A stretch of DNA of 64,000 nt from Phytopseudomonas punonensis (GTDB lineage: Bacteria > Pseudomonadota > Gammaproteobacteria > Pseudomonadales > Pseudomonadaceae). The stretch spans positions 1 to 64,000 of the forward strand of contig NZ_FRBQ01000009.1 in assembly GCF_900142655.1 (NCBI RefSeq). Direction: 5' to 3'. Shown here piece by piece: positions 41,330-49,386 of this stretch (the stretch's first letter is position 1; each line of letters opens with the position of its first letter). The notes under the pieces were generated by a model that saw only the letters and a program-made list of their open reading frames with translations, had not been told where the DNA came from and made no database searches. Position numbers and translations under genes: made by a program.

Positions 41330-41493
41330 CGGTGTTGTCCGCGAAAAAGTGGCGCCATTCTACCTGTGCCACCACCGCTGTAAACCTGGCTTGGTGCCCG
41401 TTATCAGGCGCTTTCAGGCCTCTTTACAAGTGGCTGGCAGTGCATAAAATACGCCGCCAGGTGCCGGCCCTTGCCGGTTTCTGAGCCCTCATC

Positions 41494-41865
41494 ATGTCCG
41501 AAACCAATCCTTGCCTAGCGTGCGGCGCCTGCTGCGCGTTTTTTCGTGTGTCCTTCTTCTGGGGCGAGTGCCAGTCAGCCGGTGGAACCGTACCGGATGA
41601 GCAGGTCATTCAGATCTCGCCGCACCTGGTTGCCATGCGCGGTACCGAAACCAAGCCATCGCGCTGTAACGCGCTGCTCGGCGATGTTGGCCAGGGCACG
41701 CGCTGTACGCAATACGAACAGCGCTCCAGCACCTGTCGCGAGTTCGAGGCGTCGTGGGCCAACGGCGAGCACAACCCGCGCTGCGACGATGCTCGCAAAG
41801 CCTATGGCCTGCCACCGCTGACGCCGCCGTTGCAGCCGGAGCTCTCGCCGGATCGGGTGGCCTAG
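41494..41865 (+). CDS. YkgJ-family cysteine cluster protein
   Basis: A 123-residue protein of the zinc/iron-chelating CxxCxxCC family (PF03692). The N-terminus reads CLACGACCAFFRVSFFWGEC, and further Cys residues occur in RCNALLG, RCTQYEQRSSTCREF and NPRCDDA. Thought to bind a metal cluster; function unknown. It precedes the nitroreductase gene with 176 bases between. Confidence 0.88.
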   Translation: MSETNPCLACGACCAFFRVSFFWGECQSAGGTVPDEQVIQISPHLVAMRGTETKPSRCNALLGDVGQGTRCTQYEQRSSTCREFEASWANGEHNPRCDDARKAYGLPPLTPPLQPELSPDRVA

Positions 41866-42041
41866 TAAGCGTGCTTCACTTGCCTTGTGATCGGTGTTAC
41901 TCGTCGCCCGGGTCGAGCGCGGCGACACCCGTGAAATCGTCCTGGGTATCGCTTCGCTCGACGCCAGGCTACGGGCGAGCTGTGGTGAGCGAGGCTGGCA
42001 TCGCTGGTAGAATCCCGGTTCTTTTCTCTGGAGGTGAGCCA

Positions 42042-42614
42042 ATGGATGCCCTCGATGCGCTGATCAACCGTGTTTCCGCCCCACGTTTGATCGAGCCTGC
42101 GCCGACTGCCGAACAGCGCGAGCACTTGTTCAAGGCTGCATTGCGTGCGCCGGACCACGGCCAGTTGCGGCCGTGGCGGTTCCTGACCGTTGAAGGTGAT
42201 GCTCGGCACGCACTGGGTGAACTGTTCGCCGAGGCGATAGCGAGCAAATATCCCGATGCTGACGAAGAGACGCTGACCAAGGCGCGCAACATGCCGCTGC
42301 GCGCGCCGTTGCTGATTCTCGTGATCGCCCGCATCCAGGAGCACCCCAAGGTGCCGGCTCAGGAGCAGGTGCTGGCCGCTGGCTGTGCCGCGCACGGCAT
42401 TCTGCTCGCTGCCTATGCCCAAGGCATTGGCGCGGTGTGGCGCACTGGCGAGCTTTCGTACGATCAGGTGGTAAATAGCGGCCTTGGCCTGGCAGACAAC
42501 GAGCAGGTGATTGGCTATCTGTATCTGGGCACGCCGCAGCGAGATCTGCGTGTCTCGCCGCCAGTGAATGTCGATGAGTACGTCAGCGGCTGGGTAGGCA
42601 AGGCTCAGGGCTGA
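42042..42614 (+). CDS. YdjA-like nitroreductase family protein
   Basis: A 190-residue FMN-dependent nitroreductase fold protein (ALRAPDHGQLRPWRFLTVEGDARHALGELF; AAHGILLAAYAQGIGAVWRTGELSYD; GYLYLGTP). YdjA-type members are small dimeric NAD(P)H oxidoreductases with unclear natural substrates. The ATG at 42042 has GGAGGTGAG just upstream and fits the family N-terminus; the longer open frame has no support. Confidence 0.9.
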   Translation: MDALDALINRVSAPRLIEPAPTAEQREHLFKAALRAPDHGQLRPWRFLTVEGDARHALGELFAEAIASKYPDADEETLTKARNMPLRAPLLILVIARIQEHPKVPAQEQVLAAGCAAHGILLAAYAQGIGAVWRTGELSYDQVVNSGLGLADNEQVIGYLYLGTPQRDLRVSPPVNVDEYVSGWVGKAQG

Positions 42615-42690
42615 GCGTTTTAGCGCTCGAACGGCTCGCATTGCCAGGCGTTTCGCTGAAAAGCAGAAGCATGCAATAAGGCTGCTTTTT

Positions 42691-42741
42691 TGTGGGAACG
42701 CGCCATGCCAGCGAATTTGCGGGTGTAGCCGGCTCCCGCAG
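42691..42741. repeat. Degenerate REP element after the nitroreductase gene
   Basis: TGTGGGAACGCGCCATGCCA followed by GCGAATTTGC and GGCTCCCGCA. It resembles the REP units at 22.2-22.4 kb but the palindrome is weaker. It lies between two convergent genes (nitroreductase and cpxA). Confidence 0.55.
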
Positions 42742-42763
42742 GATGTTCACCGTTAGGCAGGCG

Positions 42764-44110
42764 TTAAACCGCCGTTTCCAGCGGCAATACCAGCCTGGCA
42801 CTGAAACCACCGTCTGGATGGTTCTCCAGCTCCAGCCGCCCCCCATGGCGTTCGGCTGCGCGGCGGGCGATGGCCAGGCCCAGGCCATGACCGGCTGCGC
42901 TCTGGCCCGGCGCACGGAAAAACGGCTCGCCCAGCTGAGCCAGATGTTCGACTGCCACGCCGGGGCCATGGTCGCGAACTTCCAGGGCAATCTCTCCAGC
43001 ACACCCGACGATATTCAACTCGATAGGCTGCCCTTCGGGCGTGAAGCGCAGGGCGTTACGCAGCAGGTTGTCCAGCGCCCGTTCGAGCATGCCCGGCCAG
43101 CCGTGCAATTGGATGCCCGGTTGCAGGTGGATGTTCAGCAGCTGTTCGGGGTGGCTGAGCTTCACATCCTCACGTAGCTTGCCGGTCAGTTGCGTCAGGT
43201 CGATGGGCTGCGCCGAGCCTGGCTCGGCGTCCAGGCGGGCGAGGGCGAGGATTTCGCTGATCAGGTCTTCCAAGCGATCGCACTCACGGGTCAGCCTTGG
43301 CCAGAGCTTCTCGCGTTCTGCCGGCTCGGCGCGCTCGGCCAGGGCCAGGGCGATGCGCAGACGGGCGAGCGGCGAGCGCAGCTCGTGGGAGACGTCGCGC
43401 AGCAACTGGCGCTGGCTGCCGATCAGGTCCTGCAGGCGTGCGCCCATGCGGTTGAAGTCGTTGGCCAGCACGCCCAACTCATCACGCCGGCTGGCCAGGC
43501 GCGCCAAGCTGTTCTGTTGGTAGGCGGTCTGGCCGAGGTCGTGCACGGCGCCGCGCAGGCGATCCAGCGGGCGGGTGATCGAGAGGGTGAGTAGCAGACT
43601 GAACCCGGTCAGTACCACCAGGGCGATACCCAGCGCGCTGAGCGGCCATAGCAGGCTGCCACGGTGCCAGGCATCCAGTTCAGGATGGGGAATGCGGTAC
43701 ACGAACAGGTAGGTTTCGCCAGTCGTCGGGCTGGTGTAGTCGGTGGTCAGACGCCGCCAGGGCAGGCGTTTTTCGCCCTCGTTGCGCTCCTCGAAGGCTG
43801 CCGCACGCGGTGGGAACGTGCCGCGAACCGCGGGTTGGCCGGCGTCCGTCAATACCTGGGTGTCGATGCGAAAGCGCCGCTTGCGTTGCTCCAGCACATC
43901 CTGAGCGGCGCGTGCGCCATCGTGTTCATAGGCTTGAACCCACTGCTCGGGCAGGTCTTCCAGGCCCGGATGCTGGTTGAGAATCCAGGCGTCCTGATTC
44001 AGGGCGCGTCCGAGCAGCATGGACAGGCCCGCGACCAGGGCAATCGCCAGCCAGAAGCTGCCGAAAATTCGCCAGAACAATGAACGCACAGAAGGCTCCT
44101 CAAACGGCAA
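42764..44110 (-). CDS. cpxA: CpxA-like sensor histidine kinase
   Basis: A 448-residue envelope-stress kinase: N-terminal membrane helix, periplasmic sensor of about 120 residues, second helix near 165-185, HAMP domain, dimerisation domain with phospho-acceptor His in HELRSPLARLRIAL, and ATPase domain with the N box, DHGPGVAVEHLAQLGEPFFRA (G1/F) and GHGLGLAIARR (G2). It should phosphorylate CpxR (44.7-45.4 kb). It is downstream of the cpxP-like gene by 65 bases and probably co-transcribed with it. Confidence 0.9.
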   Translation of the reverse strand: MPFEEPSVRSLFWRIFGSFWLAIALVAGLSMLLGRALNQDAWILNQHPGLEDLPEQWVQAYEHDGARAAQDVLEQRKRRFRIDTQVLTDAGQPAVRGTFPPRAAAFEERNEGEKRLPWRRLTTDYTSPTTGETYLFVYRIPHPELDAWHRGSLLWPLSALGIALVVLTGFSLLLTLSITRPLDRLRGAVHDLGQTAYQQNSLARLASRRDELGVLANDFNRMGARLQDLIGSQRQLLRDVSHELRSPLARLRIALALAERAEPAEREKLWPRLTRECDRLEDLISEILALARLDAEPGSAQPIDLTQLTGKLREDVKLSHPEQLLNIHLQPGIQLHGWPGMLERALDNLLRNALRFTPEGQPIELNIVGCAGEIALEVRDHGPGVAVEHLAQLGEPFFRAPGQSAAGHGLGLAIARRAAERHGGRLELENHPDGGFSARLVLPLETAV

Positions 44111-44175
44111 AAGCCTGCGCCATGTGAATGGCGCAGGCGGGTAACAGGCTGGCCGTAATCACGGCCAGCGGTGGG

Positions 44176-44577
44176 TCAGCCGGCTTTCTTGTGTTCGGCC
44201 TTCCAGGCTTCGAACTCTTCGCGGTCGGCTTTACGTTCTTTCATCTTGGCGACCTGCTCATCGAAGGTCTTTTGTTGCTCTGGTGTCAGCACCGCGCGAA
44301 TAGCGCTTTGCTGCTTGTCGCGTGAGGCCTTGCGCTCGTTCTCCAGAGCCTTCTTGTCGGCTTCAGGCAGTTTGTCCAGGTAGCGCTGGGTTAGCTCGCG
44401 GTCGTTTTTTCTCTGCTCGCCCATCAGCTGGTGCACCTGGCGTTGCTGTTCTTTGCTCAGATCCAACTCATGGAACATGCGTGGGCCAGCGCCTGGGCGG
44501 TGATCGCCACCGGGAGCAGCCATGGCCAGGGTCGGCAGGGTCATAGCGAGGAGCAGGGCGGTCATGGTCTTGCGCAT
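44176..44577 (-). CDS. CpxP/Spy-like periplasmic protein
   Basis: A 133-residue secreted protein with a cleavable signal peptide (KTMTALLLAMTLPTLAMA), then a highly charged helical body with paired LTxxQ-like repeats (LSKEQQRQVHQLM and LTPEQQKTFDEQV). CpxP/Spy proteins act as periplasmic chaperones and, for CpxP, as inhibitors of the sensor kinase. Position between cpxR and cpxA and a CpxR box upstream support this role. Confidence 0.88.
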   Translation of the reverse strand: MRKTMTALLLAMTLPTLAMAAPGGDHRPGAGPRMFHELDLSKEQQRQVHQLMGEQRKNDRELTQRYLDKLPEADKKALENERKASRDKQQSAIRAVLTPEQQKTFDEQVAKMKERKADREEFEAWKAEHKKAG

Positions 44578-44659
44578 GGTGTATCTCCTTGTCTCGAAAC
44601 CGGCCAGTTGCCGGATGTGCCCAGATTAGGGCTTCCAAGGTAAGGCGCAGTCAGCGGAG

Positions 44660-44675
44660 GTAAAGGCAGGGTAAA
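44660..44675. promoter_or_regulatory. CpxR box upstream of the cpxP-like gene
   Basis: GTAAA at 44660-44664 and again at 44671-44675, 11 bases apart start to start, fits the CpxR consensus of two GTAAA repeats. A third GTAAA is at 44691-44695 and a GTAAG at 44640-44644, each 20 bases away from the pair. The cpxP-like gene starts 83 bases to the left, a usual distance. Confidence 0.65.
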
Positions 44676-44711
44676 GACAAGCGCTGCTGTGTAAACCGCA
44701 CGACGCGCCTA

Positions 44712-45395
44712 TCAAGGTGCGTAATAGTAGCCGCGCCCGCGCAGGGCGATGATGCGTTGGCGCCCGTCCGGGTGCGGACCGATCTTCTTGCGCAGGTTGC
44801 TGACGTGCATATCCAAGCTGCGATCATAGAGCGTCAGTTTGCGGCCCAGAGCCAGTTGCGCGAGGGCTTGTTTGTCCACCGGCTCGCCGGGCTGCTTGAG
44901 CAGCGCCTCGAGCACCCGGCTTTCAGAGAGCGTCAGGACTATCTCCTGGCCCTCTGCGCCCAGCGCCGCCACGCCACGTGCCGGGCTGAAGCGCAGGTCG
45001 CCCAGCTCCAATTGACTGGTAGCTGCCGGTGGCAGGCTGCGGCGCAGCACGGCGCGCAAGCGGGCAGTCAGTTCGCGGGGGTCGCATGGCTTGGCCAGGT
45101 AATCGTCGGCGCCCAGCTCCAGGCCGAGAATCCGGTCCAGCGGCTCGCCGCGCGCCGAGAGCATCAGCACCGGCAGATCCGGGTGCTCGCTGCGCAGTTG
45201 CTTGAGCAGCTCCAGGCCGCTGCCATCGGGCAGCATCACGTCGAGCACCACGGCATCCGGGGCGCTCCCGGTGAGTGCCAGGCGTGCGCTTTGGCCATCG
45301 TGGCAGGCAGTGATCTGAAAGCCTTCCTGGGTCAACCAGCTGGCCAATAGGTCACAGAGTTCGACGTCATCGTCGATCAGCAGCAGATTGCTCAT
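44712..45395 (-). CDS. cpxR: CpxR-like OmpR-family response regulator
   Basis: A 227-residue regulator. The receiver domain has acidic pocket residues in LLIDDDVELCD, phospho-acceptor Asp in VVLDVMLPDGSG, and Lys in YLAKPCDPRELTARL. The C-terminal winged helix (ESRVLEALLKQPGEPVDKQALAQLALGR, SNLRKKIGPHPDGRQRIIALRGRGYYY) binds DNA. It should control the cpxP-like/cpxA genes downstream through the GTAAA repeats. Confidence 0.92.
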   Translation of the reverse strand: MSNLLLIDDDVELCDLLASWLTQEGFQITACHDGQSARLALTGSAPDAVVLDVMLPDGSGLELLKQLRSEHPDLPVLMLSARGEPLDRILGLELGADDYLAKPCDPRELTARLRAVLRRSLPPAATSQLELGDLRFSPARGVAALGAEGQEIVLTLSESRVLEALLKQPGEPVDKQALAQLALGRKLTLYDRSLDMHVSNLRKKIGPHPDGRQRIIALRGRGYYYAP

Positions 45396-45418
45396 GGCGG
45401 CGGCGGGGTCCGATCAGG

Positions 45419-45718
45419 TCACGGCAGTACGTGTTTGAAAGGCTTCACCACCACTTCGGCATATACGCCGGCGGTGCGAAACGGGTCAGCGTTGGCCCAG
45501 CTCTTGGCGGCTTCCAGCGACTCGAACTCGGCAACGATCAGGCTGCCGCTGAAGCCAGCCGGGCCCGGATCGTTGCTGTCGATGGCCGGGTTGGGGCCAG
45601 CGAGTATCAGGCGACCTTCGGTTTTCAGCTGCTCCAGGCGCGCCAGGTGCGCCGGGCGAACGGAGAGGCGAAGCTCCAAGGAGTTTTCCACGTCGGTAGC
45701 GATGATGGCGTAAAGCAT
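45419..45718 (-). CDS. yciI: YciI family protein
   Basis: A 99-residue dimeric ferredoxin-fold protein (LYAIIATDVENSLELRLSVRPAHLARLEQLKTEGRLILAGP; GSLIVAEFESLEAAKSWANADPF; AGVYAEVVVKPFKHVL) with the family His/Asp pair that resembles muconolactone isomerase-type sites. Biochemical role unknown. The ATG at 45718 is favoured; the frame runs further upstream without family similarity. It ends 23 bases before the cpxR start on the same strand. Confidence 0.88.
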   Translation of the reverse strand: MLYAIIATDVENSLELRLSVRPAHLARLEQLKTEGRLILAGPNPAIDSNDPGPAGFSGSLIVAEFESLEAAKSWANADPFRTAGVYAEVVVKPFKHVLP

Positions 45719-45842
45719 GTCGATCCTTATGGGCCAGGCGGTGAGCCGCGAGAGAAAGGGCGGGGCAGGCAGCGGGATGGCCAGCAAGAATCTGCCAGCC
45801 GCGGCATAATAACAAACATGAATCGTCGGGAAAGCGCCCCTT

Positions 45843-46706
45843 ATGCAGGTTGATCTTCATTGCCACAGCACCGCTTCGGATGGCGCCCTGCCGCCAGCCG
45901 AGGTGGTCGCGCGGGCCCATGGGCGTGGCATCACGACGCTGGCGCTGACCGACCACGACACTCTCGAAGGGCTCGACGAGGCCCGTGGAGTTGCCAGCGA
46001 ACTGGGCATACAACTGATCAATGGCATCGAGCTGTCCTGTACCTGGGGTGGCGCGACCATCCACGTGCTGGGCTACGCCTTCGACAGTGAAGCGCCTGCC
46101 TTGCGCCAGGCCATCGCCCACCTGCACCAGGGCCGTTGGCTGCGCGCCGAGGAGATTTCCCGGCGCCTGGCGCTCAAGGGCATGGAGGGGGCACTGGACG
46201 GCGCGCGGGCGATACAGCTGGCCCAGGGTGAAAGCGACAACGCGCCGGCGCGCCCGCACTTTGCGGAGTTTCTGGTGCGCGCGGGGTTCGTCAAGGATCG
46301 CGCCGACGCCTTTCGCAAATGGCTCGGCTCCGGCAAGCTCGGCGACGTCAAGCAGCACTGGCCGACGTTAGATGAAACGCTCGAGACGCTGCGCCAGTCC
46401 AACGCATGGATCAGCCTGGCCCACCCGTGGCAGTACGACTTCACGCGCAGCAAGCGCCGTAAGCTGGTGACCGCATTCGCTGCAGCGGGTGGCCATGCCC
46501 TAGAAGTGGTCAATGGCATGCAGCCGGCCGAGCAGGTCGGCGGGTTGGCGATCCTGGCGCGTGAGTTCGGCCTGCTGGCCAGCGTCGGCAGCGACTTCCA
46601 CGCCCCAGGCGACTGGTCGGAACTGGGTTTGTACCGGCCGCTGCCCGATGATCTTTCCCCGTTATGGACGCGCTTCGGCTGCGCGCCCTCTTACAACGCC
46701 GTTTGA
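45843..46706 (+). CDS. PHP-domain phosphoesterase (TrpH/Rnm family)
   Basis: A 287-residue PHP-superfamily metal-dependent phosphoesterase. N-terminal DLHCHSTASDG supplies the HxH metal ligands, then LTDHDTLEG, IELSCTW, and the C-terminal SVGSDFHAPG. E. coli Rnm (YciV/TrpH) is a 5'-3' exonuclease that degrades short oligonucleotides and trims 5S rRNA; this orthologue is likely to act similarly. It heads a + strand run with yciO, scpA, scpB, a DUF1289 gene and rluB. Confidence 0.88.
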   Translation: MQVDLHCHSTASDGALPPAEVVARAHGRGITTLALTDHDTLEGLDEARGVASELGIQLINGIELSCTWGGATIHVLGYAFDSEAPALRQAIAHLHQGRWLRAEEISRRLALKGMEGALDGARAIQLAQGESDNAPARPHFAEFLVRAGFVKDRADAFRKWLGSGKLGDVKQHWPTLDETLETLRQSNAWISLAHPWQYDFTRSKRRKLVTAFAAAGGHALEVVNGMQPAEQVGGLAILAREFGLLASVGSDFHAPGDWSELGLYRPLPDDLSPLWTRFGCAPSYNAV

Positions 46707-46718
46707 GAGTTCCTAGCC

Positions 46719-47348
46719 ATGAGCCAGTTTTTTCAGATACACCCGGACAATCCCCAGGCCCGTCTGATCAAACAGGCGGCCGATATCATCCGCAATGGCG
46801 GTGTGGTGGTCTACCCGACCGACTCCTCCTATGCCGTGGGCTGCCAAATGGGCGCCAAGAGCGCCATGGAGCGCATCCGTCGTCTCCGGCAGCTCGATGA
46901 CAAACATAACTTCACCCTGGTGTGTCGCGACCTGTCGCAGCTCAGCACCTTCGCCAAGGTAGACACCGCCGCCTTCCGCCTGCTGAAGAACCACACTCCC
47001 GGGCCTTACACCTTCATTCTCAATGCCACCCGAGAAGTGCCGCGCATGCTGCTGCACCCCAAGCGCCGCACCATCGGTTTGCGTGTGCCCAATCACCCGA
47101 TCGCCTCGGCGCTACTGGAAGAGCTGGGTGAGACGATGATGAGCGTCAGCCTGATTCTGCCCGGCGAAGATCTGCCGATGAGCGACCCCTACGAGATGCG
47201 CCAGATGCTTGAGCACCAAGTGGATTTGATCATCGATGGCGGTTTCGGCGGCCTGGAAGCCTCGACCGTGATCAGCCTGGTGGACGACGAGCCGGAAGTG
47301 ATCCGCGTTGGCTGTGGTGACCCTTCACCGTTCGCTGATCGGCGCTGA
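46719..47348 (+). CDS. yciO: YciO, Sua5/YrdC-family L-threonylcarbamoyladenylate synthase-like protein
   Basis: A 209-residue YrdC-fold protein (IIRNGGVVVYPTDSSYAVGCQM; TPGPYTFILNATREVPRM; KRRTIGLRVPNHPIASALLEELGETMMSVSL). Sua5/YrdC makes threonylcarbamoyl-AMP for tRNA t6A37; the YciO branch has weak or uncertain activity. It lies 12 bases behind the PHP gene and 5 before scpA. Confidence 0.88.
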   Translation: MSQFFQIHPDNPQARLIKQAADIIRNGGVVVYPTDSSYAVGCQMGAKSAMERIRRLRQLDDKHNFTLVCRDLSQLSTFAKVDTAAFRLLKNHTPGPYTFILNATREVPRMLLHPKRRTIGLRVPNHPIASALLEELGETMMSVSLILPGEDLPMSDPYEMRQMLEHQVDLIIDGGFGGLEASTVISLVDDEPEVIRVGCGDPSPFADRR

Positions 47349-47353
47349 TATAA

Positions 47354-48205
47354 ATGTCGAGCGCAGCCGAAACCCTCGACAGCCAGGCCGGTGCCCAGCA
47401 GGAGCTGCCGTTCGCCATGGTGTATGGCGAGGCGCTCACCGAACTGCCCGTTGACCTGTACATCCCGCCGGACGCCCTGGAGGTGTTTCTCGAAGCCTTC
47501 GAGGGCCCGCTCGATCTGCTGCTCTATCTGATTCGTAAACAGAACATCGACGTGCTGGACATTCCCGTGGCGGAAATCACCCGCCAGTACATGGGTTACG
47601 TCGAGTTGATGCACAGCGTGCGCCTGGAACTGGCCGCCGAGTACCTGGTGATGGCCGCCATGCTTGCCGAGATCAAGTCGCGCATGCTGTTGCCGCGCTC
47701 AGCAATTGCCGAAGAAGAGGAAGACGACCCGCGCGCCGAGCTGATCCGCCGGCTGCTCGAATACGAGCGTTTCAAGGCTGCCGCCGAAGGCATCGACGGT
47801 CTGCCGCGGGTGGGGCGCGATCTTATCGTGCCGCGCGTCGAGGCGCCCGAGGCGCGGGCGCGCAAGCTGCTGCCGACCGTCGAGCTGCAGGAGCTGCTGG
47901 TGTCCATGGCCGAGGTGCTGCGCCGCGCCGACATGTTCGAAAGCCATCAGGTCAGCCGCGAGGCGTTATCCACCCGCGAGCGCATGAGCGAAGTGCTCGA
48001 GCGGCTGCAGGGCGGCGCATTTGTGCCCTTCGTCGAGCTGTTCACGGCCGAGGAAGGCCGACTTGGCGTAGTGGTGACCTTCATGGCGATCCTCGAGCTG
48101 GTCAAGGAGTCGCTGGTCGAGCTGGTGCAGAACGAAGCCTTTGCCGCCGTCCACGTGCGTCTGCGTGTCGCTGGGGTTGAAGAGGTCGAGAGCGAGTTCG
48201 AATGA
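47354..48205 (+). CDS. scpA: Segregation and condensation protein A
   Basis: The kleisin subunit of the bacterial Smc-ScpAB complex, 283 residues. The N-terminal domain has FEGPLDLLLYLIRKQNIDVLDIPVAEITRQYMGYV and the family signature AAEYLVMAAMLAEIKSRMLLP; the C-terminal winged helix follows FVPFVELF and VVTFMAILELVKESLVELVQNEAFAAVHV. It helps compact and segregate the chromosome. The ATG is 5 bases behind yciO. Confidence 0.94.
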   Translation: MSSAAETLDSQAGAQQELPFAMVYGEALTELPVDLYIPPDALEVFLEAFEGPLDLLLYLIRKQNIDVLDIPVAEITRQYMGYVELMHSVRLELAAEYLVMAAMLAEIKSRMLLPRSAIAEEEEDDPRAELIRRLLEYERFKAAAEGIDGLPRVGRDLIVPRVEAPEARARKLLPTVELQELLVSMAEVLRRADMFESHQVSREALSTRERMSEVLERLQGGAFVPFVELFTAEEGRLGVVVTFMAILELVKESLVELVQNEAFAAVHVRLRVAGVEEVESEFE

Positions 48206-48252
48206 ACTGCTAGACTCGCGACTTTTGCGCCTTCACGCGGTATGCCCTGACG

Positions 48253-49068
48253 ATGAATCTGTCCGATCCCAAACAACTGTCCACCTTGCTCGAAGGCCTG
48301 CTGCTGGCCTCGGGTAAGCCGCTGTCGTTCGAGCGAATCATGGAGTTGTTCGAGGAGGCCGAGCGGCCCGAGGCCGATGTGTTTCGCAAGGCGTTGGCAA
48401 TTCTCGGCGGCAGTTGCAAGGGGCGGGCGTTCGAACTCAAGGAAGTGGCTTCCGGTTACCGCCTGCAGATTCGCGATACCTTTTCGCCCTGGGTCGGCCG
48501 CCTGTGGGAGGAGCGCCCGCAGCGTTATTCGCGGGCCATGCTCGAAACTTTGGCACTGATCGCCTACCGGCAGCCGATCACCCGTGGCGAGATCGAGGAG
48601 ATCCGCGGCGTGGCGGTGAACAGCCAGATCGTCAAGACCCTGCAGGAGCGTGAGTGGATTCGCGTGGTCGGCTACCGTGACGTGCCCGGCCGGCCGGCCA
48701 TGTTCGCCACTACCAAGGGCTTTCTCGATCATTTCAACCTGAAGAACCTCGACGAGTTGCCACCCCTGGCTGCACTGCGCGAGCTGGAGCCCGAGCCGAT
48801 CCTGGCCCAGGACGATGATGACCCAGCCGTTCCGCAGAGCCTGCAGGCACGTGCGGACCTCGCCATGGGCGATGACTCCGAACTTGAAACCGCGCCGCAG
48901 GCGGCTAGCGAAACCAGTTTTGGCTCGCTGCTCGCCGAGCTGGACGCCATGGAGCAGGGCCTGAAAATTGATTTCGATGACCTGGCCCGCGGCGACGAAG
49001 AGCCGAACCGCGAAGAGCAGGGCGATGTCTCTACAGCTGAGGATGGCAGCCGCGAAGAGAACCCATGA
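48253..49068 (+). CDS. scpB: Segregation and condensation protein B
   Basis: The ScpA partner, 271 residues. Two winged-helix domains are visible (LLEGLLLASGKPLSFERIMELFEEAE and YSRAMLETLALIAYRQPITRGEIEEIRGVAVNSQIVKTLQEREWI, then GRPAMFATTKGFLDHFNLKNLDELPPL). The C-terminal 80 residues are acidic and low in order. Its stop overlaps the start of the DUF1289 gene (ATGA at 49065-49068). Confidence 0.94.
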   Translation: MNLSDPKQLSTLLEGLLLASGKPLSFERIMELFEEAERPEADVFRKALAILGGSCKGRAFELKEVASGYRLQIRDTFSPWVGRLWEERPQRYSRAMLETLALIAYRQPITRGEIEEIRGVAVNSQIVKTLQEREWIRVVGYRDVPGRPAMFATTKGFLDHFNLKNLDELPPLAALRELEPEPILAQDDDDPAVPQSLQARADLAMGDDSELETAPQAASETSFGSLLAELDAMEQGLKIDFDDLARGDEEPNREEQGDVSTAEDGSREENP

Positions 49069-49244
49069 AAGATCCCTGCATCAGCGTTTGCAAGTTCAGC
49101 GACAGCATTTGCCTGGGCTGTGGCCGTAGCAAGGCCGAGATAAAGGCCTGGAAGAAACTCGATAACGCCGAGCAGCGCATGGTCATGGCCGAAGCTGATA
49201 TGCGCCTGATCTCGCTCGGTTCGAAAGCCCGCCGCAAACGCTGA
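49065..49244 (+). CDS. DUF1289 family small Cys-rich protein
   Basis: A 59-residue frame from ATG at 49065 to TGA at 49242-49244. It reads MKDPCISVCKFSDSICLGCG and then RSKAEIKAWKKLDNAEQR. The pattern CxxxC-x7-CxxC is the DUF1289 metal-binding signature, usually a 55-90 residue protein of unknown function. It overlaps scpB by 4 bases, which supports a real, coupled gene, and precedes rluB. Confidence 0.9.
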   Translation: MKDPCISVCKFSDSICLGCGRSKAEIKAWKKLDNAEQRMVMAEADMRLISLGSKARRKR

Positions 49245-49322
49245 GCCCGACCGCCGGTCGCACGCTAAATCCATTTGTGCGGCTAAGCTTGTGCGCCAGG
49301 TGCGTTGCGCCGCTCATACGCG

Positions 49323-49328
49323 TATGAT
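49323..49328 (+). promoter_or_regulatory. Possible -10 element of rluB
   Basis: TATGAT within GCGTATGATTCGCGCC, 58 bases before the rluB start. No clear -35. The 142-base gap after the DUF1289 gene is large enough for a separate rluB promoter. Confidence 0.3.
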
Positions 49329-49386
49329 TCGCGCCCCTTCGACGACTTGATCGTCCCATCACCAGAGAACACCGGGAGGTGCCCAG

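Noticed and set aside
39828..41375. 515-codon frame overlapping trkH on the same strand
   Set aside because: It is a His/Arg-rich shadow of trkH in another frame; trkH has all family motifs.
41903..41926. GTCGCC/GGCGAC inverted pair between the ykgJ-like and nitroreductase genes as a regulatory site
   Set aside because: A short GC-rich symmetry with a 12-base gap; expected by chance in such sequence.
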